In this document: one piece after another, positions 1 through 11,758 of the stretch
Layout: every line of letters begins with the position of its first letter
How positions within the stretch are numbered: position 1 is the first letter of the stretch
Origin: a bacterium
GTDB lineage: Bacteria > Campylobacterota > Campylobacteria > Campylobacterales > Arcobacteraceae
Assembly: GCA_018816105.1 (NCBI GenBank)
Contig: JAHIWE010000069.1
Span: 1 to 64,000, forward strand
Reading direction: 5' to 3'
Length of the DNA: 64,000 nucleotides
Translations under genes and position numbers: made by a program
Notes under the pieces: generated by a model
Seen by the model: the letters and a program-made list of their open reading frames with translations, nothing else
Databases searched by the model: none
Told to the model about the DNA's origin: nothing

Positions 1-2
1 CA

Positions 3-77
3 AATCCTGAAGATGAATATTTAGAAGTACATAATAAACTTGCTGCAAATATTGCAACTCTAAAAGATTTAAGCTAA
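3..77 (+). CDS. 3' end of an unidentified CDS truncated by the window edge
   Basis: Open frame ...NPEDEYLEVHNKLAANIATLKDLS* ending TAA at 75-77. Confidence 0.5.
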   Translation, partial: NPEDEYLEVHNKLAANIATLKDLS

Positions 78-159
78 TTTAAAACCCTTTATTTCACTTC
101 TTTATTTAATATTGGCTATTATTTCACTTAGAAATAAAGCCCATATTAAAGGATGAATT

Positions 160-945
160 TTGTTACTTGGTGTAAATATTGACCATATTGCTGTTTTAAG
201 AGAAGCTAGAAAAATAAACGACCCAAATCCCCTAGATGCCCTTGGTATTTGCAAAATTGCAGGGGCAGATCAAATCACGATACATTTAAGAGAAGATAGA
301 CGTCATATTCATGATAATGATGCAATTGCTATTTGCGCTCAATCAACTCTGCCTGTAAATCTTGAATGTTCTATAAATCCAGATATTATTGATATTATTT
401 GCAAATTAAAACCCTCTCGTGTTACTCTTGTTCCTGAAAATAGAAATGAAGTTACAACAGAAGGTGGACTTGATGTAAAAGGAAACTACGAAAAACTTCA
501 AAAAGCAATAGATAAACTTCATGCTAATGAAATTGAAGTTTCACTATTCATTGATCCAAAGGATGAAGTAATTGAACTTTCAAGTCAATTAGAAGTTGAG
601 TGGATAGAACTACACACAGGAACATTTGCAAATATTTATGCAATGCTTTATACAAATTTATCTCAAACTCATCATACAATTAAAGAGTTAGAATTAAGTA
701 AAAATGAATTAAAAACTAAACTTGAAAAATCAATAAAAGAGATTGAAAGAACATCAAAACTTGCAAAAAAATTAAATCTAAAAATTGCTGCTGGTCATGG
801 ACTTAACTATCAAAACGTAACACTAATTTCAAGAATTCCTGAAATTGAAGAGTTAAATATTGGTCAAAGTATTATTGCAAGATCTGTATTTATAGGTCTA
901 GAAAAAGCAATTATTGATATGAAAGAATTAATTAAAAATGACTGA
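160..945 (+). CDS. pdxJ: Pyridoxine 5'-phosphate synthase
   Basis: [16 protein letters not shown]...[12 protein letters not shown]...AGHGLNY motifs; TTG start after AAAGGA; overlaps pdxA. Confidence 0.95.
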   Translation: MLLGVNIDHIAVLREARKINDPNPLDALGICKIAGADQITIHLREDRRHIHDNDAIAICAQSTLPVNLECSINPDIIDIICKLKPSRVTLVPENRNEVTTEGGLDVKGNYEKLQKAIDKLHANEIEVSLFIDPKDEVIELSSQLEVEWIELHTGTFANIYAMLYTNLSQTHHTIKELELSKNELKTKLEKSIKEIERTSKLAKKLNLKIAAGHGLNYQNVTLISRIPEIEELNIGQSIIARSVFIGLEKAIIDMKELIKND

Positions 946-1873
946 TTATAAACCAAAAATAGCAATTAGTATTGGTGATTTAAATGGTATTGGAATTGAA
1001 ATTGCTTTAAAATGCCATGATAAAATATCAAAAATTTGTAAACCAATTTATTGTATAAATAATAAAATGCTAAAAAGTGCTGCAAAAGAATTAAAGCTTG
1101 AAATTCCTAAAGATTTTGAGATTTTTAAAACAAAAGGTGAATTTGAGATAAAAGCAGGAACAGTTTCAAGAAAAGCTGGAAAATACTCTTATGATTCTTT
1201 TATGGATGCTATAAATCTTGCAAATACAAAAGAAGTAGATGCAATTTGCACACTTCCTATTAATAAAGAAGCTTGGAGTAAAGCAGATATAAAATACAAG
1301 GGTCATACAGAGGTTCTAAGAGATTTTTTTGGTAAAAATGCAATTATGATGCTTGGATGTAAAAAGATGTTTGTAGGACTATTTACAGAGCATATACCTC
1401 TTAGAAAAGTTGCAAAGAAAGTTAATGAAGAGGATTTGACTACATTTTTAATTGATTTTTATAAAAATGTGAAAAATGACAATATTGGCGTTCTTGGTCT
1501 TAATCCACATGCAAGTGATAATGGGGTTTTAGGAGATGAAGAAGTTTTAATTTTCAAAGCTATTAAAAAAGCAAATAAAGCTTTAGATAAAAATATTTTC
1601 AAAGGCCCATTAGTTCCAGACACTGCATTTTCACCACTTTCAAGAAAAAACTATAAATATTTTGTAGCTATGTATCATGATCAAGGTTTAGCTCCACTAA
1701 AAGCTTTATATTTTGATCAAAGTATAAATGTAAGTTTAAATCTTCCAATAATTAGAACTTCAGTTGATCATGGAACAGCTTTTAATATTGCATATAAAAA
1801 TGAAAAAGTAAATACAAAAAGTTATGTAAATGCAATTAAAGAAGCAATTATTTTAATATCAAATAAAAAATGA
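938..1873 (+). CDS. pdxA: 4-hydroxythreonine-4-phosphate dehydrogenase
   Basis: [52 protein letters not shown] motifs; coupled to pdxJ. Confidence 0.95.
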   Translation: MTDYKPKIAISIGDLNGIGIEIALKCHDKISKICKPIYCINNKMLKSAAKELKLEIPKDFEIFKTKGEFEIKAGTVSRKAGKYSYDSFMDAINLANTKEVDAICTLPINKEAWSKADIKYKGHTEVLRDFFGKNAIMMLGCKKMFVGLFTEHIPLRKVAKKVNEEDLTTFLIDFYKNVKNDNIGVLGLNPHASDNGVLGDEEVLIFKAIKKANKALDKNIFKGPLVPDTAFSPLSRKNYKYFVAMYHDQGLAPLKALYFDQSINVSLNLPIIRTSVDHGTAFNIAYKNEKVNTKSYVNAIKEAIILISNKK

Positions 1874-2937
1874 AAAGTTTAGAAGTTTGTTATGAAATTA
1901 ACTTTTCAAAAGTTAATTTCATTGAACGAAAAATAAAAATCGAACATAATAAAACCATAATATCAGGTGCTTCTAAAACTGGTAAGAGTTACTTGATTTA
2001 TGATTTTTTATCTTCTTTTAAGCCAAAAGAATACTTATATATTGATTTTTCTGATTTAAGAAATGATATTATCGAGATTTCGCAAAACATACAAAGATTT
2101 ATCAAAATGAATGAAATCTCTGTTTTAGTTTTGGAAAATTTTGATTTTCAGTTTGAACTTCCTCTTTGTGAAAATATAATAATTTCTACAATCAATCCAA
2201 GAAAAATAAAAGGTTTTAAAAATCTAATAATTGGTGCTTTAGATTTTGAAGAGTACTTATTACATGATAATAAGCATCAAAACATTACTCAAAGTTTTAA
2301 TGTATTTTTAAAATATGGAAATTTACCAGAGCTTATAAATATCGATGAACACAAGAGAATTCATAGATTACAAGAAATAATTGAACTTCAATGTAAAGAT
2401 GTTACACAATATGAGATTTTTAAAATCTTAGTTGAAAATATAGATGAAAAAAAATCACTTTTTCAACTTTTTAACTCCCTAAAATTAAAAATGAAGATAT
2501 CAAAAGATAAGTTTTATGAAATTTGTAAACTTTATGAAAATAATAAATCAATCTATTTTTTACAAAAATATAATCAAGAAAAAGCAACAAAAAAAATCTA
2601 TTGCTATAATCACTCATTTATAAATGCAATCTCCCATACAAAAAAGTTTAAAAATGAATTTTCTAACCTAGTTTTTTTAGAATTAATAAATAAATATGAA
2701 GATATTTACTACTTAGATAATATTGATTTTTATATTAAATCAAAAAATATAGCTGTTGTTCCAATTCCATTTTTTAATACTTTTTTAACTGGTAATTTAG
2801 TAAAAAAAATAATAAAAAATGCACAAGAGTTAAATATAAATGAAATAAATATTATCACCATTTCAAATAATGAAAAAATATCCGATCCAAAATTAAAAAT
2901 AAATGTATTGCCTTTCTATGAATGGGCATTAAGCTAA
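1870..2937 (+). CDS. ATP-binding protein, AAA_14/DUF4143-like
   Basis: Walker A-like GASKTGKS, 'YGNLPEL' reminiscent of DUF4143; overlaps pdxA stop. Confidence 0.6.
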   Translation: MKSLEVCYEINFSKVNFIERKIKIEHNKTIISGASKTGKSYLIYDFLSSFKPKEYLYIDFSDLRNDIIEISQNIQRFIKMNEISVLVLENFDFQFELPLCENIIISTINPRKIKGFKNLIIGALDFEEYLLHDNKHQNITQSFNVFLKYGNLPELINIDEHKRIHRLQEIIELQCKDVTQYEIFKILVENIDEKKSLFQLFNSLKLKMKISKDKFYEICKLYENNKSIYFLQKYNQEKATKKIYCYNHSFINAISHTKKFKNEFSNLVFLELINKYEDIYYLDNIDFYIKSKNIAVVPIPFFNTFLTGNLVKKIIKNAQELNINEINIITISNNEKISDPKLKINVLPFYEWALS

Positions 2938-2979
2938 GTATTTGTTAATCATTATTTAGGTAAAATCCAAAAATTATAG

Positions 2980-3699
<720 letters not shown>

Positions 3700-3725
3700 A
3701 AATTAAATACCAAAAGGAATAATTT

Positions 3726-3944
3726 ATGATGAGATTAGAAGAAAGAATATCAAAAGCTTTAAAACAAGTTGACAATGACAGATATATTTTAGCAATTGCA
3801 GTTGGACAAAGAGCGGATGAATTAAGTAAAGGTGCTAAACCGTTATTAGAGCATAATACTCAAAAAATGAAATATACAGATATCGCAATTGATGAGATTG
3901 CATCTGGTTTACTAAGAATCGAAGGTTTTGTAGACAGAAAGTAA
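3726..3944 (+). CDS. rpoZ: DNA-directed RNA polymerase omega subunit
   Basis: 72 aa, MRLEERISKAL...NDRYILAIAVGQRADELSKGA; between pyrH and spoT. Confidence 0.9.
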   Translation: MMRLEERISKALKQVDNDRYILAIAVGQRADELSKGAKPLLEHNTQKMKYTDIAIDEIASGLLRIEGFVDRK

Positions 3945-3981
3945 AGATAAGCCTAAAAACTTATCTTTAGGTCTTAACATT

Positions 3982-6126
3982 ATGGATCCATTTATCAAAG
4001 AAATTCAACATATAAACAATGTTGATGATGCTATAAACAAACTCAAAACTCAAACTGAAATATCACCAAAACTTATAGAAATAATTAATTTTATTATTGA
4101 AGCACATGAAGGTCAATATAGAAAAAGTGGAGAACCTTATTGTGTTCATCCAATTTTAGTAGCCTGTATAACTGCACACTTTTCCAAAGACGAAGCCATA
4201 ATAGCAACTGCCCTACTTCATGATGTTGTTGAAGATACTTATCATTCACTTGATTACATCAAAGAAAGATGGGGAAGTGATATTGCTCATATGGTTGATG
4301 GTCTTACTAAAATCGTTGAAATAAGAGAGCATGAGTTTATTGCTTCTGATGAAACAAGTGATTCAAGAATTATATCATCAGCTTTAACATTTAGAAAAAT
4401 GCTAATTGCATCAATTGATGATGTAAGAGTTCTAATCGTAAAACTTTGCGATAGACTTCATAATATGCTTACTCTTCAAGTTCTTCCTGCTAATAAACAA
4501 AGAAGAATTGCAGAAGAAACTCTTGTAGTTTACGTTCCAATTGCAAATAGATTAGGAATTTCTAATTTAAAAAATGCCTTAGAAGATTTAGCATTTTTTT
4601 ACATCTATCCAGAAGAATATAAAAAAATTGATGACTTCTTAAAAGTGCAACAGCATACTATGCAATTAACTTTTAATAATTTTATATCTACAACAAAAAA
4701 TTTATTAGAAAAAAATGGTTATGATTTAAATAAAATCAAAATCTACGCAAGAATAAAACATCACTATTCAATTTATTTAAAAATGCAAAGAAAAGGTATT
4801 TCTATTGATGAAGTATTAGACTTATTTGCTATTAGAATTTTGGTTGAAGAAGATATAGATTGTTATAAAGTTTTAGGTTTTATGCATTTAGAATTTAAGC
4901 CATTAATCTCTAGATTTAAAGATTATGTAGCAACACCAAAAGAAAATGGTTACCAAACGATACATACAACAATATTTTACAATTCAAAGATTTATGAGAT
5001 TCAAATTCGTTCATTTGAGATGAATAAGATTGCAGAATTTGGAATTGCAGCACATTGGAAGTACAAAACAGGTGCTAAAAATACTACAAATTTAAATTGG
5101 TTAAAGTCATTAGAGTTTTCAAATGAAAATGTAGAAGAGTTTTATCAAGAAACAAAAGACAATTTATATACAGAAGAAATCATTATTTATTCGCCAAAAG
5201 GAGAAGTTTTTACTCTTCCTGTTGGTTCAACTGCATATGATTTTGCATTTGCTGTTCATACTAATATTGGTAAAAAAGCAATTGGTTGTTATATTAATAA
5301 AATTAAAAAACCTCTTTTAACTGAGCTTAAGAGCACTGATATCGTGTCTATTGAATTATCTAATGAAGTAATTGTTAGATGTTCTTGGTTTGATATGGTT
5401 AAAACTTCACGTGCTAAAAAACAAATTAAACTTTTATGTACACATAGACAAAAAGAGATTGATGAGTTATCTGGAAAAAATATTATAAATTCAGTATTTT
5501 CAAGATACTATGAAGATATAACAAAAACATATCATGTTGATTCATTATATAAAATCCCTCAAATATTAGATTTTTTCAAGCACACAAAACAAGTTCTTGA
5601 AAAAAATATAATAAATGACAATGGATTAATGACTAGATTTAAAATCTTAACTAGTAAAATAAAAGAATTTAAATTTGATAATGTTTTAATATATTCAAAT
5701 TTCAGTATAAGTTCTGTATCATTTGACCATTGTTGTCATCCAAAATTTGGTGATGATATTGTTGCATTTAAAAACGGCAATGAAGCAATCATTCATCATA
5801 AAATGTGTGATAAAGCTTACAGTAAAATAAAAACAAACCAACAAATGCTTTTCTGTAAATGGACAAAAAGTAGTGTTTACCAATATAAAATGGTAATTAG
5901 TATTCCAAATACGAAAGGTGAATTAGCAAAAGTATTGACATATTTAGCTGAAAATGAATTTTATATTCTTGCAGTTGAATTTGGAAGACAGAAGCATTCA
6001 TATATTCAATACTGCGATATTGAATTTGAAATAAACAAATCAAATATTGAAGAAGTAAGAAAAATTATAGAAAGAAAAGTAAAAGTTATAGAATTCTTTT
6101 CAAAAAAAGATGCATATACTAAATAA
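3982..6126 (+). CDS. spoT: RelA/SpoT family (p)ppGpp synthetase/hydrolase
   Basis: HD domain (HPILVA..LLHDVVEDT), synthetase domain (YQTIHTTI), TGS domain, C-terminal ACT-like region. Confidence 0.93.
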   Translation: MDPFIKEIQHINNVDDAINKLKTQTEISPKLIEIINFIIEAHEGQYRKSGEPYCVHPILVACITAHFSKDEAIIATALLHDVVEDTYHSLDYIKERWGSDIAHMVDGLTKIVEIREHEFIASDETSDSRIISSALTFRKMLIASIDDVRVLIVKLCDRLHNMLTLQVLPANKQRRIAEETLVVYVPIANRLGISNLKNALEDLAFFYIYPEEYKKIDDFLKVQQHTMQLTFNNFISTTKNLLEKNGYDLNKIKIYARIKHHYSIYLKMQRKGISIDEVLDLFAIRILVEEDIDCYKVLGFMHLEFKPLISRFKDYVATPKENGYQTIHTTIFYNSKIYEIQIRSFEMNKIAEFGIAAHWKYKTGAKNTTNLNWLKSLEFSNENVEEFYQETKDNLYTEEIIIYSPKGEVFTLPVGSTAYDFAFAVHTNIGKKAIGCYINKIKKPLLTELKSTDIVSIELSNEVIVRCSWFDMVKTSRAKKQIKLLCTHRQKEIDELSGKNIINSVFSRYYEDITKTYHVDSLYKIPQILDFFKHTKQVLEKNIINDNGLMTRFKILTSKIKEFKFDNVLIYSNFSISSVSFDHCCHPKFGDDIVAFKNGNEAIIHHKMCDKAYSKIKTNQQMLFCKWTKSSVYQYKMVISIPNTKGELAKVLTYLAENEFYILAVEFGRQKHSYIQYCDIEFEINKSNIEEVRKIIERKVKVIEFFSKKDAYTK

Positions 6127-6148
6127 GTTGTAAAGGTAAAGAAGATTA

Positions 6149-7357
6149 ATGGAAAATAGAGTTCAAGAAGCATTAAGTGAAATTAAAAGAGGTAGTTTTG
6201 AAATTATAGATATTGAAGCTATCGAAAAACTTATAAAAAGATATTTTGAAACTGGCGAAAACTTCTATGTAAAAGCTGGTTTTGATCCAACTGCTCCTGA
6301 TTTACACTTAGGTCATACAGTACTTATCCAAAAATTAGCAACTTTCCAAAAGTTTGGAGGAATTGTTCAATTTTTAATTGGAGATTTCACAGCAACTATT
6401 GGAGATCCAACAGGAAAAAGTGAAACAAGAAAAGTTTTAACTGAAGAAGACGTACAAAAAAATGCAGTTTCATATAAAGAACAAGTATTTAAAATATTAG
6501 ATGAATCAAAAACACAAGTTATGTTTAATTCAACTTGGTTAAAAGAACTAGGAACTGGTGGTTTAATATCACTTGCTTCAAACTTAACGGTAGCAAGAAT
6601 GCTAGAACGTGATGATTTTTCAAAAAGATATGCATCAAATACACCTATTGCTTTAAGTGAATTTACTTATCCATTATTACAAGGTTATGATTCAGTTGCT
6701 ATGAATACTGATATTGAACTTGGTGGAACTGATCAAAAATTCAACTTATTAATGGGAAGAACTTTACAAAAAGCTTATAATTGTAAAAAACAACAAGCAG
6801 TTCTTATGATGCCTATTTTAGAAGGTCTTGATGGTGTTCAAAAAATGTCAAAATCATTAGGAAACTATATTGGTGTAACTGATGAACCATTTGATATGTT
6901 TGGTAAGATATTATCTATTTCTGATGAATTAATGTGGAGATATTTTGAATTAATATCTGCAAAATCATTAAAAGAAATAGAAGAGATAAAAGAAGGTGTA
7001 AAAAATGAAACTTTACATCCTAAAAAAGTAAAAGAATCACTTGCAATGGAAATTGTTGAGAGATTCCATGGAAATGGCGCTGGAGCAAAGGCAAAAGAAG
7101 AGTTTGAAAGAGTATTTGCAAAAAAAGATATTCCAACAGATATTCCAGAATTTGTATTTGAAGCTCCTGTTTGGGTTTGTCAAGCATTAGTTGATTCAAA
7201 ATTAGTTGATTCTACATCACAAGCTAGACGTGATGTAAAAGCGAATGCAGTGTCAATAAATCAAGAAAAAATAAACGATGATAAATTAAATTTAGAAATT
7301 GGTGAATACATTTTACAAAAAGGTAAAAAGAATTTCGCTAAGATAATAATAAAATAG
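6149..7357 (+). CDS. tyrS: Tyrosyl-tRNA synthetase
   Basis: [24 protein letters not shown]-terminal S4-like region. Confidence 0.96.
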   Translation: MENRVQEALSEIKRGSFEIIDIEAIEKLIKRYFETGENFYVKAGFDPTAPDLHLGHTVLIQKLATFQKFGGIVQFLIGDFTATIGDPTGKSETRKVLTEEDVQKNAVSYKEQVFKILDESKTQVMFNSTWLKELGTGGLISLASNLTVARMLERDDFSKRYASNTPIALSEFTYPLLQGYDSVAMNTDIELGGTDQKFNLLMGRTLQKAYNCKKQQAVLMMPILEGLDGVQKMSKSLGNYIGVTDEPFDMFGKILSISDELMWRYFELISAKSLKEIEEIKEGVKNETLHPKKVKESLAMEIVERFHGNGAGAKAKEEFERVFAKKDIPTDIPEFVFEAPVWVCQALVDSKLVDSTSQARRDVKANAVSINQEKINDDKLNLEIGEYILQKGKKNFAKIIIK

Positions 7358-7368
7358 AAAGGCTAATT

Positions 7369-8448
7369 TTGAAAATAGGAAAATATGAAATAAAACACCC
7401 AATTATTCAAGGCGGAATGGGCGTTGGAATAAGCTGGGATCAATTAGCTGGTAATGTTAGTTTAGAGGGTGGATTAGGTGTAATTTCTGCAGTTGGAACA
7501 GGTTACTACAGAAATAAAAGTGAGAGTGTACAAATTGTTACAAAAAAAGATAAGCCAAAAGATGTTGCTAACTTTTATAACAAAGACTCTTTATTTGAAA
7601 TTGTAAAAAACGCTAGAAAAATTTGTGGAGATGCACCTTTAGGTTGTAATGTTTTATATGCAATTAATGATTATGGAAGAGTTGTGCGAGATGCTTGTGA
7701 AGCTGGTGTTAATATCATAATTACAGGTGCTGGAATTCCTACAAATATGCCTGAATTTACTAAAGATTACCCAGATGTAGCATTAATTCCAATAGTTTCA
7801 AGTGCAAGAGCATTAAAACTTATTTGTAAAAAATGGAAAAGATATAACAAACTTCCTGATGCAGTTATTGTAGAAGGACCTTTAAGTGGTGGACACCAAG
7901 GGTTTACTTATGATCAATGTATGCAAGAAGAATTCCAATTAGAAAATATTGTAGGACCTGTTATTGAAGAAGCTAAAAACTGGGGAGATTTCCCAATAAT
8001 AGCAGCAGGTGGAGTTTGGGATAAAAATGATATAGATAAATATCTTGCTATGGGATGCTCAGGTGTTCAAATGGCTACTAGATTTATTGGTACTTTTGAA
8101 TGTGATGCAGATGCAAAACTTAAAAATGTATTATTAAATGCAAAAGAAGAAGATATTACATTAATGAAATCACCTGTTGGATTACCAGCTAGAGGTGTTA
8201 GAACAAATTTACAGTTTTCAATTGAAAATAACACAGCACCAAAAGTACAATGTATTTCAAACTGTGTAGCACCTTGTAATAGAGGACATGAAGCTAAAAT
8301 TGTTGGTTATTGTATTGCAGATAGATTAGGTGCTGCATATAATGGTGATGTGGAAACAGGTCTGTTTTTTACAGGATCAAACGGTTATCGAATTAACAAA
8401 ATCATTTCAGTGAAAGAGTTAATGGAAAAATTAACTCAAGGAGAATAA
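7369..8448 (+). CDS. NAD(P)H-dependent flavin oxidoreductase / nitronate monooxygenase family
   Basis: IKHPIIQGGMGVGISW...EGPLSGGHQG...IIAAGGVWD...GCSGVQMATRFIGT. Confidence 0.85.
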   Translation: MKIGKYEIKHPIIQGGMGVGISWDQLAGNVSLEGGLGVISAVGTGYYRNKSESVQIVTKKDKPKDVANFYNKDSLFEIVKNARKICGDAPLGCNVLYAINDYGRVVRDACEAGVNIIITGAGIPTNMPEFTKDYPDVALIPIVSSARALKLICKKWKRYNKLPDAVIVEGPLSGGHQGFTYDQCMQEEFQLENIVGPVIEEAKNWGDFPIIAAGGVWDKNDIDKYLAMGCSGVQMATRFIGTFECDADAKLKNVLLNAKEEDITLMKSPVGLPARGVRTNLQFSIENNTAPKVQCISNCVAPCNRGHEAKIVGYCIADRLGAAYNGDVETGLFFTGSNGYRINKIISVKELMEKLTQGE

Positions 8449-8450
8449 AA

Positions 8451-10268
8451 ATTTTTAAAAAATTTTTTATTCTTACTTTTTTAACATTTAACTTATTGTT
8501 TGCAAACGGTATTATTAGTGATTTAATGCAACAGTACCGTACTGCAAAAATGGATTACTTAAAAGCCCTCATTGAAAAAGATGAACAAGGTAAAATTGAA
8601 CAACTAAAAAAGATTATTGTATTAGGAGAACAACTAAATAAAGATGTTACTCCTGATAAGAAAAAACTAGAAATTCTTGAAGCAAGGGGGAATAAAAACC
8701 CTACGCCTCCAAGAAAATTAGAATCAGCAACACCAATAGTGCAAAACTCAAAATCATCATCCTCTTCATCTTCAAGTAATGATTTATATTACTCGATAAA
8801 ATCAGTTTATACGTCTAATAATACAGTTATTGTAGATTTTAATGTTGATATAAATGAAAAAGATATTAGATTCTTTGAACTAAATCAAAATCCAATACAT
8901 AAAGACGTATTTGATATTAATGGTTATTTTAAAGATGCAGGTCCTACAAAACTAGCTATAAATGGAATTGATAGAATTGCTATTGGTCAATATAAACCCG
9001 ATGTATTAAGAATTGTTTTAAGTGATAAAAAAAATCTTAATACATCTTACACTGTAAGTAAAAATCAAATAATTATATCAGTAAATGAAGCTTCAATAAA
9101 AAAAGATGAAGATATATATACTCCATCAAAAACTAATAATGAAGTTAGTAAAACAAATGAAGTTCCTGCAAGTAACGAAAATAGCGCTGGACAAAATATA
9201 GATTTGGAAAATCCTATACGTTCTATGGAAACTCAAGGTGATAAAATTCTTGTTAAATTTAATAAAAGTTATTACAAAAGAGATGTTCAATTTGTAAGAT
9301 ATAAAAATGCCTCAAATTATGAAAATGTTTTTAATATAAAAGGTAAATATAAATATACAGGGCCTACAAAATTAACAATTGATGGCGTTGATAAAATTGT
9401 TGTTAGTGATAGTGGAAGTAATGAAGTAAAAATAAGAATCATAAATAATTATAATCAAAAAGTTAATTATGTACTTAATGATAAAGAGCTTACCATTACT
9501 ACTTTTCCAAAAGATCAAGGTTCAAACAAAACAAAAGATACAACAAATACTAAACCAACAGCCATAGCTGCACCACAACCAAGAATTATAAATAAAACAA
9601 TAGTAATTGACCCAGGACATGGTGGAGATGATGCAGGGGCTGTAGGACCAAATAAAAGATATGAAAAAGTAATAAATTTGAATGTATCTAAGAATTTATA
9701 TTCAATATTAAAACAACGTGGATATAAAGTATATCTTACAAGAAGCAATGATACTTTTATAAAAGTTATGAATAGAACAGTTTTAGCAAATGAAAAAAAT
9801 GCTGATTTATTTATTTCTGTTCATACAAACTCAGTTCCAAAAGAAAAAGCCCATGAGATTTCAGGAATTGAAACATTTTTCTTAAGTCCAGCTAGAAATG
9901 AAAGAGCAAAAAGAGTTGCAGCATTGGAGAATAAATCAGATATTAGAGAAATGAGTAATTCATCAAAAGATGTATTTTTAGAATCATTAAATAGACCAAG
10001 AATCACAGCTTCACATAAACTAGCAATTGATGTACAAGCAGGTATTTTGCAATCTACTAGATCAAAATATAAAGATATAAATGACTCAGGTGTTAGAGAG
10101 GGTCCTTTTTGGGTTCTAGTAGGTGCACAAATGCCTTCTATTCTAGTAGAACTTGGATATGTATCACATCCAACTGAAAGTAAAAGATTATATGATAAAA
10201 GTTACCAACAACTATTAGCAAATGGGATTGCTAATGGTGTAGATTCTTACTTTTCAAAAAATCCTTAA
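8451..10268 (+). CDS. N-acetylmuramoyl-L-alanine amidase (AmiC-like); probable ATT start at 8451 (ORF track starts internally at 8496)
   Basis: C-terminal amidase_3 domain TIVIDPGHGGDDAGAVG...ISVHTNS...ILVELGYVSHPTE; in-frame upstream codons give signal peptide IFKKFFILTFLTFNLLFA preceded by GGAG. Confidence 0.88.
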   Translation: MFKKFFILTFLTFNLLFANGIISDLMQQYRTAKMDYLKALIEKDEQGKIEQLKKIIVLGEQLNKDVTPDKKKLEILEARGNKNPTPPRKLESATPIVQNSKSSSSSSSSNDLYYSIKSVYTSNNTVIVDFNVDINEKDIRFFELNQNPIHKDVFDINGYFKDAGPTKLAINGIDRIAIGQYKPDVLRIVLSDKKNLNTSYTVSKNQIIISVNEASIKKDEDIYTPSKTNNEVSKTNEVPASNENSAGQNIDLENPIRSMETQGDKILVKFNKSYYKRDVQFVRYKNASNYENVFNIKGKYKYTGPTKLTIDGVDKIVVSDSGSNEVKIRIINNYNQKVNYVLNDKELTITTFPKDQGSNKTKDTTNTKPTAIAAPQPRIINKTIVIDPGHGGDDAGAVGPNKRYEKVINLNVSKNLYSILKQRGYKVYLTRSNDTFIKVMNRTVLANEKNADLFISVHTNSVPKEKAHEISGIETFFLSPARNERAKRVAALENKSDIREMSNSSKDVFLESLNRPRITASHKLAIDVQAGILQSTRSKYKDINDSGVREGPFWVLVGAQMPSILVELGYVSHPTESKRLYDKSYQQLLANGIANGVDSYFSKNP

Positions 10269-10677
10269 TCTCTTTGATTAAAGTTTCTTGTTTATTTTTT
10301 ATTCTAGGAAGATTAGTCAAAGGGAAAAACTTTACCTTTGAATTTTCCCAAGACAGGTAATTACTTTTCAAAGTATCAACATCAAAATACTTATTTAAAT
10401 CTTCAATATTATCAGCATTAACCAACCAAATACCAACATCTTTATCTATATTTATTTGTTCAAAATAATCTTCAAATAAAGCTGTTTCAACACTTAAGGA
10501 AGACTCTTCAAAGAATTCTCTTTTAGCACATTCATAAGCTGTTTCATTTTTGTTTTTAGTTCCCTTTAGACAACCCCATTTGTTCTTACTAGCAACAGAA
10601 AGACATAATAATATTTTAATACTATTATCTCTAATTAAATATGGAACTATTCCATAAGCTTTAACATGAGATCTCAT
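10231..10677 (-). CDS. NUDIX hydrolase
   Basis: GCLKGTKNKNETAYECAKREFFEES Nudix box. Confidence 0.85.
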   Translation of the reverse strand: MRSHVKAYGIVPYLIRDNSIKILLCLSVASKNKWGCLKGTKNKNETAYECAKREFFEESSLSVETALFEDYFEQINIDKDVGIWLVNADNIEDLNKYFDVDTLKSNYLSWENSKVKFFPLTNLPRIKNKQETLIKEIKDFLKSKNLHH

Positions 10678-10689
10678 TTATATGACCTT

Positions 10690-11757
10690 TTATGAATTGA
10701 TTTTTCTATTATAAAAATATATTGATATTACTATCCAAAGAAACATTGGTAATAAAATTGAGATTTCAGGAATTACTATTCCACCATTTGTAAATTTAAA
10801 TAGCATAAAAAAGAATCCCCAAACAATTAAAGTACCAAATATTGAAAAAGAAGTAAATTTACCAAGATTAAAAAATCTACTATTTAATGATGCATATGCA
10901 TAAATTAATAACAATAGTGGGATCACAAAAAATGGGATTATTATTTGATTATATAAGACACTTCTAATCTTTTGTGTATTGATTTTCTGTTCATTTAATA
11001 AAATTAAAGCTGAAATAGCATCAAGAATAGAAAAATCGGATTTATTCTCATATACATTATCAAGAATTTTAGGTTTAAATCCATCTAAGGTATGTAAAAA
11101 CTTTTCGTATCTTACATCTAATTTTGAACTATCAATATTTATATCTTTTGGTTTATTAACAATTTTAACATTAACAACATACCATTTATCATTTTGAAAA
11201 TATGCTTTTTCACCTAATATAGTTTCAACAACATCCATATTATTTACTTTAAAAATATGTATATTCTCTGCTCTTTTTTCCAATGGTAATAGTTTTTCAA
11301 AATATATATAATAATCATTATATTTTAAAAAAATATCACTTTTACTACTTGTGAAATATTCATTATTTAATATTTTTCTCTTTTGATCATAAGAGTATGC
11401 AAGAGGTGTTGCTTGAAGAAAAATTAATAATGTTAATAAAAAAATTGAAATATTAACTATTGGAATAAATATCTCTTTTCTTGTAGCACCCAAGGCATTA
11501 AAAGCAACAAATTCATTGTTTCTAATAAAAATTGCTAATGTTATAACCCATCCAAATACAATAGATAAAGGTAATGCAAGAGTTAATGTAAAAAAACTAT
11601 TATATAAAACATAAAGTAGTTGTAAATTTGCTGATGCTGGTATACTTTTGAAGTTTTGTAAAAAATCAATACCTACGAAAAATAGCTCTAAAGAGATTAA
11701 AACGATAATAAAATTTAGTAAGTATTTCTTTAAAATATATTTAGTTAATATGCTCAT
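10690..11757 (-). CDS. LptF/LptG family (YjgP/YjgQ) permease
   Basis: LTKYILKKYLLNFIIVL...ALPLSIVFGWVITLAIFIRNNEFVAFNALGATRKEIF typical of LptF/G. Confidence 0.85.
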   Translation of the reverse strand: MSILTKYILKKYLLNFIIVLISLELFFVGIDFLQNFKSIPASANLQLLYVLYNSFFTLTLALPLSIVFGWVITLAIFIRNNEFVAFNALGATRKEIFIPIVNISIFLLTLLIFLQATPLAYSYDQKRKILNNEYFTSSKSDIFLKYNDYYIYFEKLLPLEKRAENIHIFKVNNMDVVETILGEKAYFQNDKWYVVNVKIVNKPKDINIDSSKLDVRYEKFLHTLDGFKPKILDNVYENKSDFSILDAISALILLNEQKINTQKIRSVLYNQIIIPFFVIPLLLLIYAYASLNSRFFNLGKFTSFSIFGTLIVWGFFFMLFKFTNGGIVIPEISILLPMFLWIVISIYFYNRKINS

Positions 11758-11758
11758 G

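Noticed and set aside
9515-10006. Minus-strand ORFs of 77 and 61 aa inside the amidase gene
   Set aside because: Antisense shadows of a well-supported CDS; no RBS and no recognisable domain.
10979-11197. 72-aa plus-strand ORF in the LptF/G gene
   Set aside because: Antisense shadow ORF.
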